NCBI RefSeq assembly: GCF_036417845.1
Contig: NC_089978.1
Span: forward strand, 128,060,183 to 128,124,182
DNA length: 64,000 nucleotides
Direction of reading: 5' to 3'
DNA from: Apteryx mantelli
Taxonomy: Eukaryota > Chordata > Aves > Apterygiformes > Apterygidae
This document shows, one piece after another, positions 12,016 to 25,700 of this stretch. The position numbers and the translations under genes are program-made. Every line of letters starts with the position of its first letter. Position 1 is the stretch's first letter. The notes beneath the pieces are model-generated. The model saw only the letters and a program-made list of their open reading frames with translations, had not been told where the DNA came from and did not search any database.

Positions 12016-13847
12016 ATGCCCCTCAGCGGCTGTGCCTGTGAAGCCGTCGTTCTGAAGAGCGCCAGGATCTGCCTCCGAAGTGACTTCAGTGCGGCTTCTC
12101 TCCTCCGCACCCCCGCTCATTAGCTTGAGGACTCCTATTTATAAACCTGCTGGAGCCTGCTTGTTCGGAGAGGAGGAGCCGAAACACTCAGTGCGCAGAC
12201 TAGGAGACTCAGCAGAGATGCAGGCAGAGCTGCTTCTCGCTCAGGGGGTACTAACCAGATGGAACAAGTCAGCAGGAAGAGCGCCTGAAATGTCACTGCT
12301 ATGAGCTCAAGCGGCAGCTCGTGCTTCATCGCTGCAGACAGAAGGGGGGAATGGCAGGAGCTCAGGAAAGAGTAAGAAAGAAGGGCTGAGTGGCAGCAAA
12401 ATGTTTAAGTGGATAAGTGCATAGGACTAAATGGCCTAATCCTCTCCCCAAACCTTCACACTTCTGTTATACATCTCTGATGTGCTCTCCCAGCCACTCT
12501 GACGGTGATGAACAGGAGGCCCGAAAAGCCAGCTCTCTGCGAAAAAGTGCACCATGCCACTAACTGCGGAGTGACTTGTCACTTCTGTCGTTAAAGAGAT
12601 GACCGTGCTCCCGGAGTCTCACCGAGGCGCTGTTCGTGAGCACGCTGCTTGTTGAATGGGGGCCTACATGCAATTTCCGTGGCACCTGGTGCTTTTGCGC
12701 TGGCAAGCTAGAGAACAAGCTGACAAATATGAACCCCTGTGAGGGCAGAAATGAGTACCTGAATAGCGTCCCTATATTGTATGGCACTATATGCAACAAC
12801 CTGACTTCTCTTAGCCTTCCTCCCAACTAGATTTTATGGTAATGATCCAGACACAACTCAACTATCTCTGCTGTTCTGGAGAACTGCAGGACAATTATGA
12901 AAGACCAGATAATCTCGTCTGCTGTGAAAAAAGAAAAAGAGCCATTTCCTGAGGTTTACATAAAGAGTAAACAAAACTGCGGTTACCCATAAGGAGTTAC
13001 ATTCATGGAGAGAAACAGAACCACATTGTTCAAAAAATCAGAGAAGAACAAAGAGATTCAATGAGAATCCAAGTCCAAAGCCATTTCTGCCAAGGGTTTG
13101 GCATCAGTGTGCCGAACATAACCTCACCTCTTCCTTTTCCGGCTTATCAAGTAATTTTATTGAGCTCTTCAGGCTGGCATATGACCTAATCGAACTGCCC
13201 TCCTTCCCTGTGTTTTTGTGCTGGCCAGGGGGCAAAGGGCCTGCAGTCCCCACCACTCCACTCCACTCTTCTCCAGCCCAAATTCCTTCAGTTAGTCTTG
13301 CTGATACCTGACTCACTCTCCTTGAGAGCTTTGCCATCTATGCTGTTAGGTGCTTTACCATCCAATATATTGTTATGTTACTGCAAGAAAACATTTTCAT
13401 GCCCACCATCTTACCAGGCTGAAGTCCCAATGTATTGGGATATCTAGTAAAGGACAATTGTTCCTGCAAGAGGCTCACAAGGCGTCAAAGGCAAGACCCA
13501 GCCAATGGATGAAACGGTTAGACTGAGGTGAGAAAACTGAGATTTAGGGTAACAAAAGTAATACAATGTGCATAATTACATAGTTGTGGCATTTTCATTC
13601 TGATGATTTTAGTGATGGTGTGTTGGGTATACTGGAGTGCTGGAAAAATCTCATAATCATATAAAAAATTTTCTGAAAGTCATGTTATTGAATTTGCCTA
13701 TGTGTAATTGCTACCTTTGCTAGAAAAAAACTGATGCAGTTTGCGGTAACAATTCAGATATCTCAGGTATTTAAGCAGCTCTCTGCTAACCTCAGAAGAA
13801 AAAATCAGCCTATCTATAGCATGTGTCTGTATGAGACACAGACTGAA
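12016..13847. other. Intergenic DNA, no gene recognised
   Basis: No convincing exon. The region around 12100-12150 contains a MEF2-type match (12135-12144) followed by mildly CpG-containing sequence, but no island. Short frames here have no recognisable motifs. Confidence 0.5.
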
Positions 13848-14260
13848 GTGGATCACAAGTGAGCAATGAGAATGATCACAGGTCTAGAAAGCCTGGCCAA
13901 AGCAGAGTGATTGAAGGAATTGGGTTGGCTGCATCTAAGAGAAACAAGTTTGAAGGGGAACATGGAAAACTGTCTTCTGATGGAGTTGTAAAAACAATAG
14001 GGGTTAATTGTTCTCTGCTTCCATGGCATAATGACCAGTTTTGTTTGCATAAACAAAGATTTGGGTAAGTATCAGGAGTAAATTTATTCTGAAAATAGGA
14101 AGAGAGAAGCTGTGAAGCAGCCTTGGAAGCTGTGAAATCCCTGTTTATGGAGACTTTTAAGAATAGAGCTTATTAATAAATGATGGTCTAGTCATATTTA
14201 TCTTGTTGTAAAGCAGGGACCTTTGAGGTCATTCCAGCCCAGTATTTCTATGGTTTCTAT
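13848..14260 (+). mobile_element. CR1 LINE 3' end, plus orientation, degraded
   Basis: The order of landmarks matches the non-coding 3' end of sauropsid CR1 elements: 'aatgagaatgatcacaggtc' with 'tagaaagcctggcc', then 'gaaggaattgggttg', then 'tggagacttttaagaataga', then 'tgatggtcta', and finally 'gacctttgaggtcattccag' with 'ccc...tttctatgg'. This is a 5'-truncated copy, the usual outcome of CR1 retrotransposition, with substantial substitution and internal loss. No reverse transcriptase remains. The open frames at 13853-14068 are incidental. Confidence 0.75.
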
Positions 14261-17200
14261 TACATCTGAAGCTGTAACAGGCTGAAGGCCATAATCTCGT
14301 CATATCTTGTACGTAGAGATAAATGGAAATGAGATGGAATGGAATGGGAAAACTTAGCTCTTGGGGGAAAAAAGGCAATAGTCGTGACTGAACAGGGGCA
14401 CAGTTTCCCTGGGACAGTAATGTTCTAGGTACTAGCATGTTAATGGTGTTGTACTGCTGGCATCTTTCATGAGAGGAAAAGTGAACGCTGTGGTTCTTAG
14501 AGATCTGAAGTTGTTTTCCTCAGCTCTGATTTCTTGGCTGAATTCCAGTTTGAGCAACTCATTCTGTGGACACAGGAGTCCTTTGCCGTTGACCTATTTA
14601 CAGCATCCTTCCCTAATATGTCATTTCTTGTTGGCACATGGTTGAAATAGCTAAATTCCGATGGCAGGTGTAGAGATGGGGATCTTTTGCTGTGGGACTT
14701 TGTCCAAATTTTGTATGTTGTGTTTCTGAAACTACAGATATTTAATGCTGCATGCCTCAAAATGACAGGAGATAGCCTGGCATATTTGGCTTTTCTGGTT
14801 TGGAAGTAAAACTTAGTAGCAAATATCTTTTCTTGCTCCCTGCGAGGAAGGACCTTAATGATCTCCATTACTGGGATGGTGCTGGGTTTGATGTTGATCA
14901 TTTTCTTAGTCGAAAGGATGGGTCTGACACATTTGGCAGACTGGAGCTCTGGATGAGCAAAATACTTTGAAACTCAACCAGAAATGACCTGGTTTTCTTC
15001 CTTTTTAGCTACGGATCTTCCCTCCTTGCAGAAGCCAACATATTCTGTGTGTTGCCTTCTCTCTGCAGAATTGCTGGTTAATTGATGCTCCTTTTAGTGT
15101 TTGTTGAATGTCTTACACAGTGGAGTGCCCTGGCCCTGAGATGTTACTGTAGTAGGAATAAATATACGAGTTCACTGTGTCTACCTGACATTCTTGTGAA
15201 GAAAAATCATGGCCTGGCAAGACAAACCTAGCACAAAGTGTGAATGAGCTTGTTTCCTTAAGGGCACCATTGTAAAACGTATGTCTCAAATTAGGGCCCT
15301 GGGCTGGAACATGAGCCCTTCCCGCAGGAGCCCTCCCACAGCAGGAGTACCTGTGGGACAGGGACACCTGCGTACCCTGGGCTCCACAGGGCCACCCTTG
15401 GAAAGCGAAACAGGTGGTTTGGGAAAACAAATGCCACAGGAACCTTCATACCTTTAGAGGTGTAATATGTCCCTCTAGTTTCAGGGAGCATCTGCCAAGA
15501 GGGGCCTGGGTTGAGTGGGCTATGGAGAAAAAAATACTCCTTGTGCTTAGTTTTGTGAAGAGAAGAACTGGAGGGGGACGGGTTTGTTCTACAATTAAAC
15601 ACAAGACTTCAGGGCTGCCAGTGAGACCCAGCCTGCATCTCAATGACTGCACTCGTAAATGTGCAACAAAATGTTATTGATGGAAATACCCTGACATAGG
15701 TGAAGCAGTGCACTCTTTCAGAGCCAAAATTGGAGAGAAATGTAGTGAAATTAAGTTGCCTATATTCCTTTTCCAAAGTCGGGGCAAAAGGGCAAATGCT
15801 CAACAGCATACTGGTAAAATAGATGGATTTTAAATTGTATTCTTAGTAACCTGTGGTATAAACACTACATTTAAGGTTGTTGGGCCTTTTTAAATGGCAG
15901 CCACTGGGCTTGAGTTAAAACATTAGATTTGTTCCGGCATAAGTTCTCTTACTTAATAGCGTTACACATGAGTTGCCACTGCATACATGAAAATCTAGTA
16001 TGTTTGCCTTGAGATATCTTCATCAGGTTTCTTTCTCCTTCCCTCGTCATTTGTTAATTGTTCATATTTCTGTGGTCTCGGTGTTTTGGGTTTGCTTTTT
16101 TCTTTTTTTGAAAGGTATTTCTATATCAAATATGCAGGTTCCTAAACAGCGATAGACCATGACCCATGCTTCTGTCTTAATCTCTTAAGCATGTGCATAA
16201 AACTTAAAACACTGTGGGCTCAGTCTGGGAAGATGATAAGAACTGTGGCCCCAGCCCAATAAACCGTATTAGTCCTGGGTGTAGTCTGATTCAGCTGTAC
16301 TACTTGCATGCTACAAGTTAAGCACTAGGAGGGAGACCAATTAAATCAGGACCTGTTGGGATAAAGAAAAGCAACCCAATTCTGGTCATAGCAATTGTGA
16401 CTCTCTTGACTCCAGTGCAGTTGCTCCGACGTTTGCAAGAAGTGAAACTGGATCTGGGTCTGTAAGATCCTTTCTCACTTTAGACTCCAGCCTACAAAAT
16501 GATCTCTTCCACCTGGGATAACATCAGTTAATTGAGATGATAGATACTCATCACCAGTTTATGATAGTAAGAAGTTGCTGAAGTTCTGTAAAAATTCTTT
16601 ATGTTGGAATTGACAGAACCTAATTAACATATCTCCTCTAAGAAGATTAAGCCTGGAGTATCTGTCTGTGTAAAGTCCTGTCTAAAGTCCACAGCGGTGA
16701 AAAGAGCAGCCTCCGTACCGTATCCATCATTCCTGGTGTGGAAAGGCTGGCTGCTCAGCCAGGTTGTGGTGCATCAATATGTCTCCGTCCAGCTCACCAG
16801 AGACTGTGGCGCAGCTCACAGCTGATCCATGTGAACACCCTTGCTGAGTGAGCCAGAGGAGCTCAAGGACCGAATCTGGAAGCCTTCTCAAGCTGGGAGA
16901 CATTAAATTGAAGCAGTGTGCTCATGCTGCCAGATTGCTAAGGACTATGCAGCTTCCCTGTGTCCTGTGTTGGTATGTGATTAGATGGATGATCCTATTC
17001 TCTAGGAATCTCCTGAGGTACAGGAGATTGATGTGACTTCTTATCTGTAACAGCATCATGTGGAAAGCACTTCATAAGGGCCACCATTAGCAGATGTTAT
17101 TAGCACAGACATAACTGTTGTGAGGATAAACTGTGTTGCTATTTATCTTTAGAGGGTATTTACTGTAATTGTTGCTCCCTGCTCTCTGGTGTCCTGTTTT

Positions 17201-20200
17201 GTCCATCCCCTCCTTCCCCAGCTAACGCAGGGCTGAACACAGCATGTTGTGGCCCAGCACTGCATAAAAGTAGCGATACTGCCTCCACGCGCACGTCGGC
17301 ATAGCAGCATGCCGTGGTGAGCTGTAGGGAAGTCCCAGTGGCACTGTCATGGGGATCTCCACACCATGCTCCGCTGCAGAGATGCACAAAACCTGGTGGA
17401 GAGTCCGTAAATCAAACAGTTTCAGAGCTCACGTCCAGCCTAGGGTCTGGATGTTGATCACCACTCTGCTGCTTATGAGAGCTTCATCCAGTGTGACCCA
17501 GAACTGAATAATGCAAAAGAGTGTTTGGGTCATGTGGCCTCTTCTTCCGCTGAAGTATCTCGGATGAACGGAAGTTTATTATAAAACACTGCAGTGCTAG
17601 AAATGCATCCAGGACTCCACTTCAACCTTTTCTTGCCTCACAGTGATAGTTTTTGGACCACTGAAAAAGATTAATGAAAATGTAGAACAAAATTATGTCC
17701 AGAGCTCCTGGCTTAGGGAAATGGACATTTGTGTTTCCAGCCTCTCCCATGCAAGCAGCATATCCTGGGTCTGAAAGTTCGTTCTCAGGCCTCACAAACT
17801 GTCAGCTCTTTGCAGTTATCAGTCCAAAAAGACTTAACTTTGTGCAGAGCTATAGGGCCACATTCAGAAGTTTCCTCAGTGGTGATTATTGTATATTGAC
17901 AGAAGAATGCAAGAAAAGAAAACAACTAATACAAGGATGTTATAAACCGCAAAATAAAGAAAGAAGAATACTGTTTGTTCATATACTCCTCCAACTCCCT
18001 GCTAGTTGCACTCCTTGCTGTTCCCCACCCTCTCCCATAGCCTCTGAGTATATAAAATACTTGTGTTTACATTGCATAACTTACAGTGTTGGTGTCACTG
18101 TGGAATTTGGTGTTTAGTGGTTGAAATTTTTATTAGATCTAGTGACTAGAATATAAGCAGTGATTATAGCTTTCCTCATGTAAAACTTCTATAAATATGT
18201 GCTTGTTTCCAGTGGGATTTTCTTTGTATTTGTTAAATACCTTTCTGGGAGCACTTATGAGGACTTTGGAGAATGAGTGTGTATGGAGGAACACTGAGGG
18301 GAAGGGGTGGATTTGAAAAGCGTAATCAGATGACTTAAGGGCAGCACACCTGTGCTGTAGAGTACAGTCCTCTATTTTTGAACATATAGACAACTAGAAA
18401 ATAGCTTGGAGAAGAAACATTCAGGAGTATTCAGAGGCTCAAAACATAGTAGGTGAGATATGATGCGTCTTCCATTACACCAGGGAATCAAAGATAACCC
18501 AAGGCTAGTGAAAACTTCTATTAAATTTCCTGGGAGCTGTAGAAGAGGGGCTCAAATTCTAGTGCCAGGGTCGCCAACCTCCAGGTCACCAACAAAGGGT
18601 CAGGGATCAATATCCACCTTTTCTCTTTACCTATGTGAGATGAGGAGGGGTCCCAGGAAGCAGCTGTGCTGTCACCTAAAGTCAGGATATGAAAAGCGAA
18701 AAAACTGCTCTGCAAGCAAATCCATTTCTGTGCATCTGCTTCTTCTGTTTATGTGTTGATGAACTGGAGTATCCCACTGAAGACAGTAGGCTGTGCTCTG
18801 ATAAGGAGGGGAGCATGTATGTATTGTTCAATTTGGGGGACTGTATTAAAACAGTGTGTCACAGGAAGGACAGTTTTGAAAGAGCTGATTTTCCCACTAG
18901 CCTAAAAATAGTGGTTTTGTACCTACGTTTCGGTGGATCCCTTCCTTGGCATTTCTGGCTCTACCTGTAGATGTAGTTATTCCTGATTAAGAGTGCCTTT
19001 TTCTGGTTTAAGGTAAGCAACTAGGCTTATAACTTATAAACTATAACCTGTACTAGGCTATGGGCACAGTGTCACCTTAACTGGTCACTTCAGTCCTGTT
19101 CCCTCTCCTTTTCTAGGTCCATCTTATCCCTTCAGGCCGGAAGTTTTTCTGTCTCCTGCTCTGTGCTTGTATAGTCCTTGGAAGAGTGAGGCCTCTTGTC
19201 ATAATGAAAAGAAAAGATTTCTTGGACATCTCCCAATGTGTGTTCATGAGCACATGCAACAGGTATGTCCTTGGGAGCTATCAACTCAGAGCCCGCATTT
19301 CAAAACGTGTTCTAGGACACATTGTTCATTCTTGACAAATCATCCATAGGTATTTGTAAGGCCCCTATATCGCGTTTATCAGTTCAATGTCATTTGGCAT
19401 TTTCCCTCGTCCTTTCACCAGAAGAAAAAAACAACCACAGAGTGCACACAAAAGGGTCAACGTTTTTGAAAGATCAGTAATTCCAGATGAAATGCAAACC
19501 TAAGGCTTAAAAAAAAAAAAAGAAATCTCCATTGAGCAATAAAGCACTTAGAGTTTGACTTTGTTACGCAAGAGAGAAACTTTCCAGTTGGCTGGCAGCA
19601 GTTCCGAAGGGTGTCTGCATGGTTATTGATTAATTAAATCTATTGTTACTCACTTCTTTCATTAATCCAAATGTTTTCTCTTCCCTTTTGTCCGTGCACA
19701 ACCTTGCTTTAAAGACGTGGAATCTGTCAGACGACCGCTTTGAACGTCAGGTTGCTTCTTTGAAATGTTAACTCTTCTTTTCCTGTCTCAGAAATTTCCA
19801 GGTGCGGCATTTTATACCTCAGAAAAATGAGAAAGCTGCTTAAAATTCAAGGTGTCCCCAGACTCATGTTCAGATTTGGAGCTTTTTGTTCATGCATAGT
19901 AAAGAGCAGAGTACAAACAGCTGGATTTTCAGGTGGCTCCTTTGCTGTCTGTAGCAGTGTGCTCATTTCAGTGCCGAAACTCAGAGCTTGTAAGAGATTG
20001 TCTGTTGAGGTGAGTGAGAGGCAGATGCCTCAAGTGGGTTGGCACTTGCTGTTCTGGACTATAAATCTCTGCTGTGTGAAGAGGAAAGGACAGTAATATC
20101 AGCAAGCCAGTGGTATGGATTTGCTTCCCTGTACGCCCACCTTTGCCATAATAAAAATTTCCGGATAGCCTTAAACCTTGTGGTCCTCTGCTTGTGCTCT

Positions 20201-23200
20201 CAGTGGTTAAAAACCATGAACAGCAACGCTGCCCCTGCAATAGGAGGCTACATCTAAAAAAACAAAAAAGAGCCCCACTTTTGCTAAGCCACCCAGTCGC
20301 TGGTGCTTCTGCCCGTGGTTGCTGCACTGAGGGCACTTTGTTCCCTGATCCCTGGCCCCAAGCCACTGACTCATGTCACACAGGAAGCTGAACAGCTGCC
20401 AGCTGGTAACTGTTTCTGGTTGTTATCTCTAATGATCGGTGCTTGATTGGAGCCTGTTAACGAGACTCCTGACTTGCCAACCTTGTTGGTTGGAGACATT
20501 TGCTTTCCCTTTTGAGCCTCTGAGATAGCAGCAACCTGTTCTGCAGGGACCAAGGTGCTTTGGAAAAGCCAAGTCTGCATTAACCACCACTGGGCACTGG
20601 GAATTTTTAGCTTCAAGACTTCAGAGCTGGCTGGAAGCATTTGGCAGAGGCTAACAGGGACTGAGTTCAAGCCCAAGAGTAAGGCGCACCTTCTTGATAA
20701 AGCTTCTCCCCAGCAGCGATACTCATTAGTAGAGTCTTTATCACGCCAGCCACAAGTCACTCTTGCTTCCTTCCTGATTTATACCACTGTCGTTTCCAGT
20801 GAAATAAGGGAATCATTTCAAGGGTAAATCAGCAGTGAATCAGATCAAGGGAATACCGCCACCACCTTTCTGAAGCAGGGGAAGGGAGGAAACACTTCTA
20901 GTTCTTGGCTACTTGGCTGCTTTATAGTTTTGTTTGGTAGGACATAAGAGGCCAGGAAATTTCAGAGGGCTATTTTAGGAAATCTTTTGCAAGTTCCTTT
21001 AGGAGATGGGTTACTCTAACAATTTAACTAATTACAATTAGTCTCTTGATCCTGAAAGCAGGGGGAAACCGTATCATGCATATTTCATACAGGATTGAAG
21101 TATTCTGGGTTTTTAGCTCCTCGGCACCTGCTGTTAGTCTTTGTGCCTGTAATTTCAGCTGACAACAGCGATGCCTTTGTACCAAAGGCGTGGGCTTCCT
21201 CTTCTGAAGTGCCTGACAACAATAGTGTCCCTTGGCCTCAGTGGCAGTTCTGCAGACGCAGTTCTTGTAAAAATCTGACAAACACACACAATATGCATAG
21301 GCTGGTCTTCTAGTACAGTAAAATATATGGAAAATGTTCATGCCTGAGGATGTCCATTTTCCCCAACTGTATCAGTAGGTATCCAAATATTCGGGGTGTG
21401 TTTGCTGATAACAGTAGATCATCACGACTATCGCAATACTGCTAATAAACAGTACAATAACTCTTCATGCAACGTAGTACCAAGAAGGCCTCCTACTTTC
21501 CCTAAAGGATATAAAGATTTGTCTCCTTGATGAGTTCCTAGCCCCAGCAGCATGCTGGCCCTTGTGAGAGTTCCTCCGTGAGAGCTGAAACTTCGAAAGG
21601 CGGCTGGCAGAACAGGTGGAGAGGAGCAGTTGGTGATGTTGGCTTTCCTAACAGTATGTGTTGAACACTGAGGAAAGTTGCAGTCAAATTAATGTAAACA
21701 GGATAATGTATTTCCATATAATTGCACTAATTATATGGGGATGCTGGCTTTAACTAAACAGCTGCTACCTTTCTCTGATTGAATTAGTTATAAACCTCAG
21801 AGACTTACTAATACTCTCCTCCCCCTTCCTCTCTTGCCTAAATCTCTTTTCCTGTTGTCCATTTTATCAATCAGCAAGTATGCCTGAGGATTTTGCAGTG
21901 TCTTTCTTTGGAAGGATTAGAAATGTTTGTGGTGTCTTGCTCTCTAAAGCCTTGCACACACAGGGCAATTTTCCCAGAGCAGTGCCCTGGCCCCCTCCGA
22001 AGTCCCCTCACATGAGCAGCTGCCTGCACACCTCCGCTGCCACCCCAACCGCTGCTCCTCCTGGCTGGTAGCCTTGCAAGGAATGCATCCTGGAAATAAG
22101 AAGTTGATCCTGATCTGAATAAATCTGTCAGTTGAATCAGCTGGTGCTTTGCTACTTGTAAGGCAGCCCCTAACACTTGAGCATTACAGCCCAGCATTTC
22201 CCTGAGTTAGGGCTATGTTTTCTGACTAGTCATTAAGACAGTCTGCAGTTCAAACACGGTCTTGCTTAGCTCTCAGAGGTGCTCCCTGCTGCTTCCTCAC
22301 TTGTGTTAGAGCAGCTTAAGGTGTTACCACTGAAGCAGATGTAGGCAAACCCATTTTACTCTGTGCTATGGCAGACCCAGAATGGGACAGTTACGATCTT
22401 CCACCTGAAAAGCCACAACAAACAGCGGGGTGGGTAGTAACTTTTTAAATTGCGTTAAACATTGTAGCAAGAAATTAACAGGAGTGACTCTTCCAGCTTT
22501 GTGTCACTTGACTATTTTAGGTTGCTTTCTCGACATCTTATCCTCATCCTCTTTGTGCTTTCTTCATTGCAGTCTTTAAATATTTCTTTGTCAGTATTTC
22601 AGATCACCTCCTTGAAGCTGGAAGAAAAACTGCTTTTGAAAGAGCAAAAGCAATGGTCTTTATTCAAGCCAGTGGCAAAACCCCAGTCTACTCCAATAGG
22701 TTCCTCAGAGTGCAAGTGCCTGCCCCCGTATGAACTACGGCCCCAAGCAATCCTATCTTTGTATGATTTTAAATTTGCTCGAAATAGGCCATGGTAGCTA
22801 AGAAAGACCCTAAGAAAAGAATCCTAAACATTTTAATTAGCAGGCATTTCTGAACTGACAATACTCTGACAGTGCACAGCAGAGCTTATAAATAGAGCTT
22901 CGAGTGCCCGTGATGTCATGGACCACAAGAGCATTTGACTTGTGATTTATTACATCAGATCAGGACTTGTTCATAGCTTTGTAACCTACAGCTTATTTAC
23001 AGTCAGTACACCCACTATTATTCTTAAGCCACTGCCATTTTGAGCAGATATGTAAATGCTGCCTGGAATTGAACCAGTAAACAACCAATAAAAAGCTTAA
23101 CTTCTTCCTTTTCAGTTTCTTTCTATATTAACTGAGGAATCTATTGTCTAAATTAAGATTGTATGAAACACTGAGGAATACAAGTGCTTTCCTTTTCCTT

Positions 23201-23302
23201 TGTGTGTTATTTTTGTGCAAAGAATACTTATAGATTTTTTGAGTATTTGTGCTCAAATATAATTTCCAAAGTCTGTTTTCTCATGAAGATTTGGTTTATT
23301 CG

Positions 23303-23344
23303 AAGACATGTTATTTCCTTTTCAAGACATGTTATTTCCTTTTC
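23303..23344 (+). repeat. 21-bp tandem duplication
   Basis: Two perfect head-to-tail copies of a 21-bp unit beginning 'aagacatgttatttcc', period 21. It has no known function and looks like replication slippage. The period is a multiple of three, but there is no other sign of coding. Confidence 0.85.
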
Positions 23345-23882
23345 TTCAGTGCAAGATTGTTGTTTTAGAAGATTTCATAGAATAAAATAGTGAAAGCTTA
23401 TTTATAGAATTTAATGAAAGAAGAACTGTAATTCTTTTTATAGTTCTTGACTCTGTACACATATGCATATAAATTGCTGTGCCTAAAGAGCAGTTTGCAA
23501 AACCGGAATTGGACAATGCAAAAGAAAGGGAAAAGTTTAGTATTCAGATTAATTAACTTAAGTAACATCCAAAGTTTAAGTCATATTTTTGGGGAGCAGG
23601 ATCTCATTCACTTTGGCCATGTTTAGGAAAAAGTCACAGTTACGGCTGTCAGATTTAAATATAGGCCAGTATAAACCTCAGTTATTAATGAATCCTGAAA
23701 GTAACTATTTTAAAATTGGATAATTCTTTGGCCCTATCATGTCCCTTAATATTTCTGAGTTCCAGGGAACACTTGATTTCTAATAACCCAGCCACAGAGA
23801 AAGGCACCCAGATAGAAACTTACTGAAAGAACTAGAGCTGTCCATCCACACTGGTCCAATTAGATGCATATAAGAATAGTGT

Positions 23883-23899
23883 AAAAAAAAAAAAAAAAA
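23883..23899 (+). repeat. Poly-A tract, A17
   Basis: Seventeen consecutive A in AT-rich intergenic DNA, with no recognisable retroposon body upstream. Confidence 0.9.
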
Positions 23900-25535
23900 C
23901 TGCTTAAAAATGTTGTGTGATTTTATCCAGGTATCTAAAAATTGGTTTAAAAGAAGGGTGGCAGGCAAGGGGGCAACTGCATTATTCAGAAATGACAAAA
24001 TGGGAAAAAAAATATGCTGCTACTCTCAACTGAATGTTAATGTATCTTACGGCTAGATTAGCAGGTGTTCTGCACCTAAGTTTGCTTTAGAGCATGGCTG
24101 ATTGTATTGTTGTGATTAATTCCCTCTCTTTTTTAAAACCTCAGGTAAGTCTAACTCTACAGGCCCTGTATGGAGAAGAAAAGTAATTAGTCCAGTAAAA
24201 TACTTCTGTCTACACTTGCAATTTCACAGTTTGTCATCTTGAAAGCATAGCCTATTCCACTGGAAAGCCTTGCTTCTCTCCTGAGATCAAAAGCTCCTTT
24301 CATACTCTCATGGCACAAAGTACCCTAAACCCACTACTAAAAAAAGATCAAAAATTAGTTGTCAGTGTAATTTGCATGGAGGGACACACACACACAGAAG
24401 AAACATCTCTGCATTCAGCTAAATGTTCATTTATATTAATTAAAAGACTTGGAACGCTGTAGCCACTACTGGAGTAGGGACAGTGTGCAGGTGAGATGTT
24501 TAAAGGTGCATGAGAAGCCCAGTTTGTCACAGTCTTTTCTGTGCAGATTTTGCATTTTATATCTAACCTTATTTAGTAAATAGTAAGTTGGGTATTTAAG
24601 ATATACTGTTGGTTGTAAGAGACATCTACTACAAAGCTTTTAAGCATTATTAGTCTAGATAGGCTTAAATATATCCATGGGTGGCCTTAAAGCTGATTTT
24701 CTTTTTTTTAATTGTGGACCTGCTTTTGGATATCTGAATGTTTTGAGATCTCTTTGGTGGAGATTGTGGGAGTGCCAGGTGCTCACTGTCTCTGAAAAGA
24801 AGAGCCAAGGTGTCCTGAATGTCAAGAAAGATGCGTGTCTTTGTGCCAAGCAAAAATACTTGTGTGCAGTGCTGCTGATCCCAGGTGTTCAGCCATCAAG
24901 GGACAGGCCCCCAAAATTTAGAAGTCAAAGAAGTATTAAGTAACTAGGAAAAAACCTCTTTTTATACGCTCTGGATTTGGGTGGCTTTGGTGTACAGAGA
25001 AGTTACGTTTTCAGGCTTTTCTACGTGGTCAAGACAGCCAGAAATATACTCATTTCCCTTCAAAGCCCCTTTGTAACCACTTGACACCAGGAACTGCAGT
25101 TTTAAGGAAAATATCAAATATTGCAGAACTCTCCTTTAAAAAAATCCAGATTATTTGTAACATTTATCATCCAGTGACTGGCACACTAGCAGAGGGTAGT
25201 GCTGGCAGCTGCCAGGGTGCTTTGAAGAAGTATCACTATGTATTTTCCCATGCCTCATCACCTGCCTGGGCACGTGGTGGCGGCCACCGGCAGAGCCTGG
25301 GTAATGGGCTAGCTACACCTTTGCCCTGCGCCACTGTAGCCTACCTTGTGTCCCGATATATTTTGGGTTCTGAAGAGTTAATAAACACACGTATTCATTT
25401 TTCCTCCTCCCTGATTAGATCCCGAGGGGAAAATTCGACACGCCTCAACTATGTCCTTAATCTCCCTAACAATAGAAATAGTATTAAAAAAATTAACTAC
25501 CTCCATGGGAGGAGTAGATCCTAGTCAGTGGCCTG

Positions 25536-25700
25536 GAGTCGGGTTTCGGGTGGGAGCCCGGCGCGGTGGCGGGGCCGGCGCCAGGGCGTGTGGCACCTCA
25601 TGTCCGGCTGGGCTGGGCTAGGCATGCTGTGGCACGGGGACACGAGGACGCCCCGCTGTCACCCAGCCTGGCTGTTGGGAAGGGGCTTCCCTCGTTGGGG
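25536..25700. promoter_or_regulatory. Isolated CpG-rich block
   Basis: About 165 bp with a dozen or more CpGs ('gagtcgggtttcggg', 'cccggcgcggtggcggggcc' and continuing) stands out sharply from CpG-poor flanks. It is too short for a standard CpG island. It could be a small promoter or enhancer, for instance of a non-coding transcript, or a GC-rich repeat. No TATA box or coding exon is obvious next to it. Confidence 0.35.

Larger units (their letters stand above)
14261..25535. other. Intergenic DNA, no gene recognised
   Basis: More than 11 kb without a convincing exon. Frames up to about 147 codons (25081-25524 plus, 17695-18117 plus) show no domain I recognise. A13 lies at 19509-19521 and (CA)6 at 24384-24396. 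Sequence around 22.86-23.08 kb has a TATA-like 'ttataaatag' and a 'gatgtcatg' CRE-like motif, which alone do not establish a promoter. Confidence 0.5.

Noticed and set aside
12135..22895. Perfect MEF2-type sites at 12135-12144, 18902-18911 and 22886-22895
   Set aside because: YTAWWWWTAR is expected about four times by chance in 64 kb, so three matches are not evidence of muscle enhancers.
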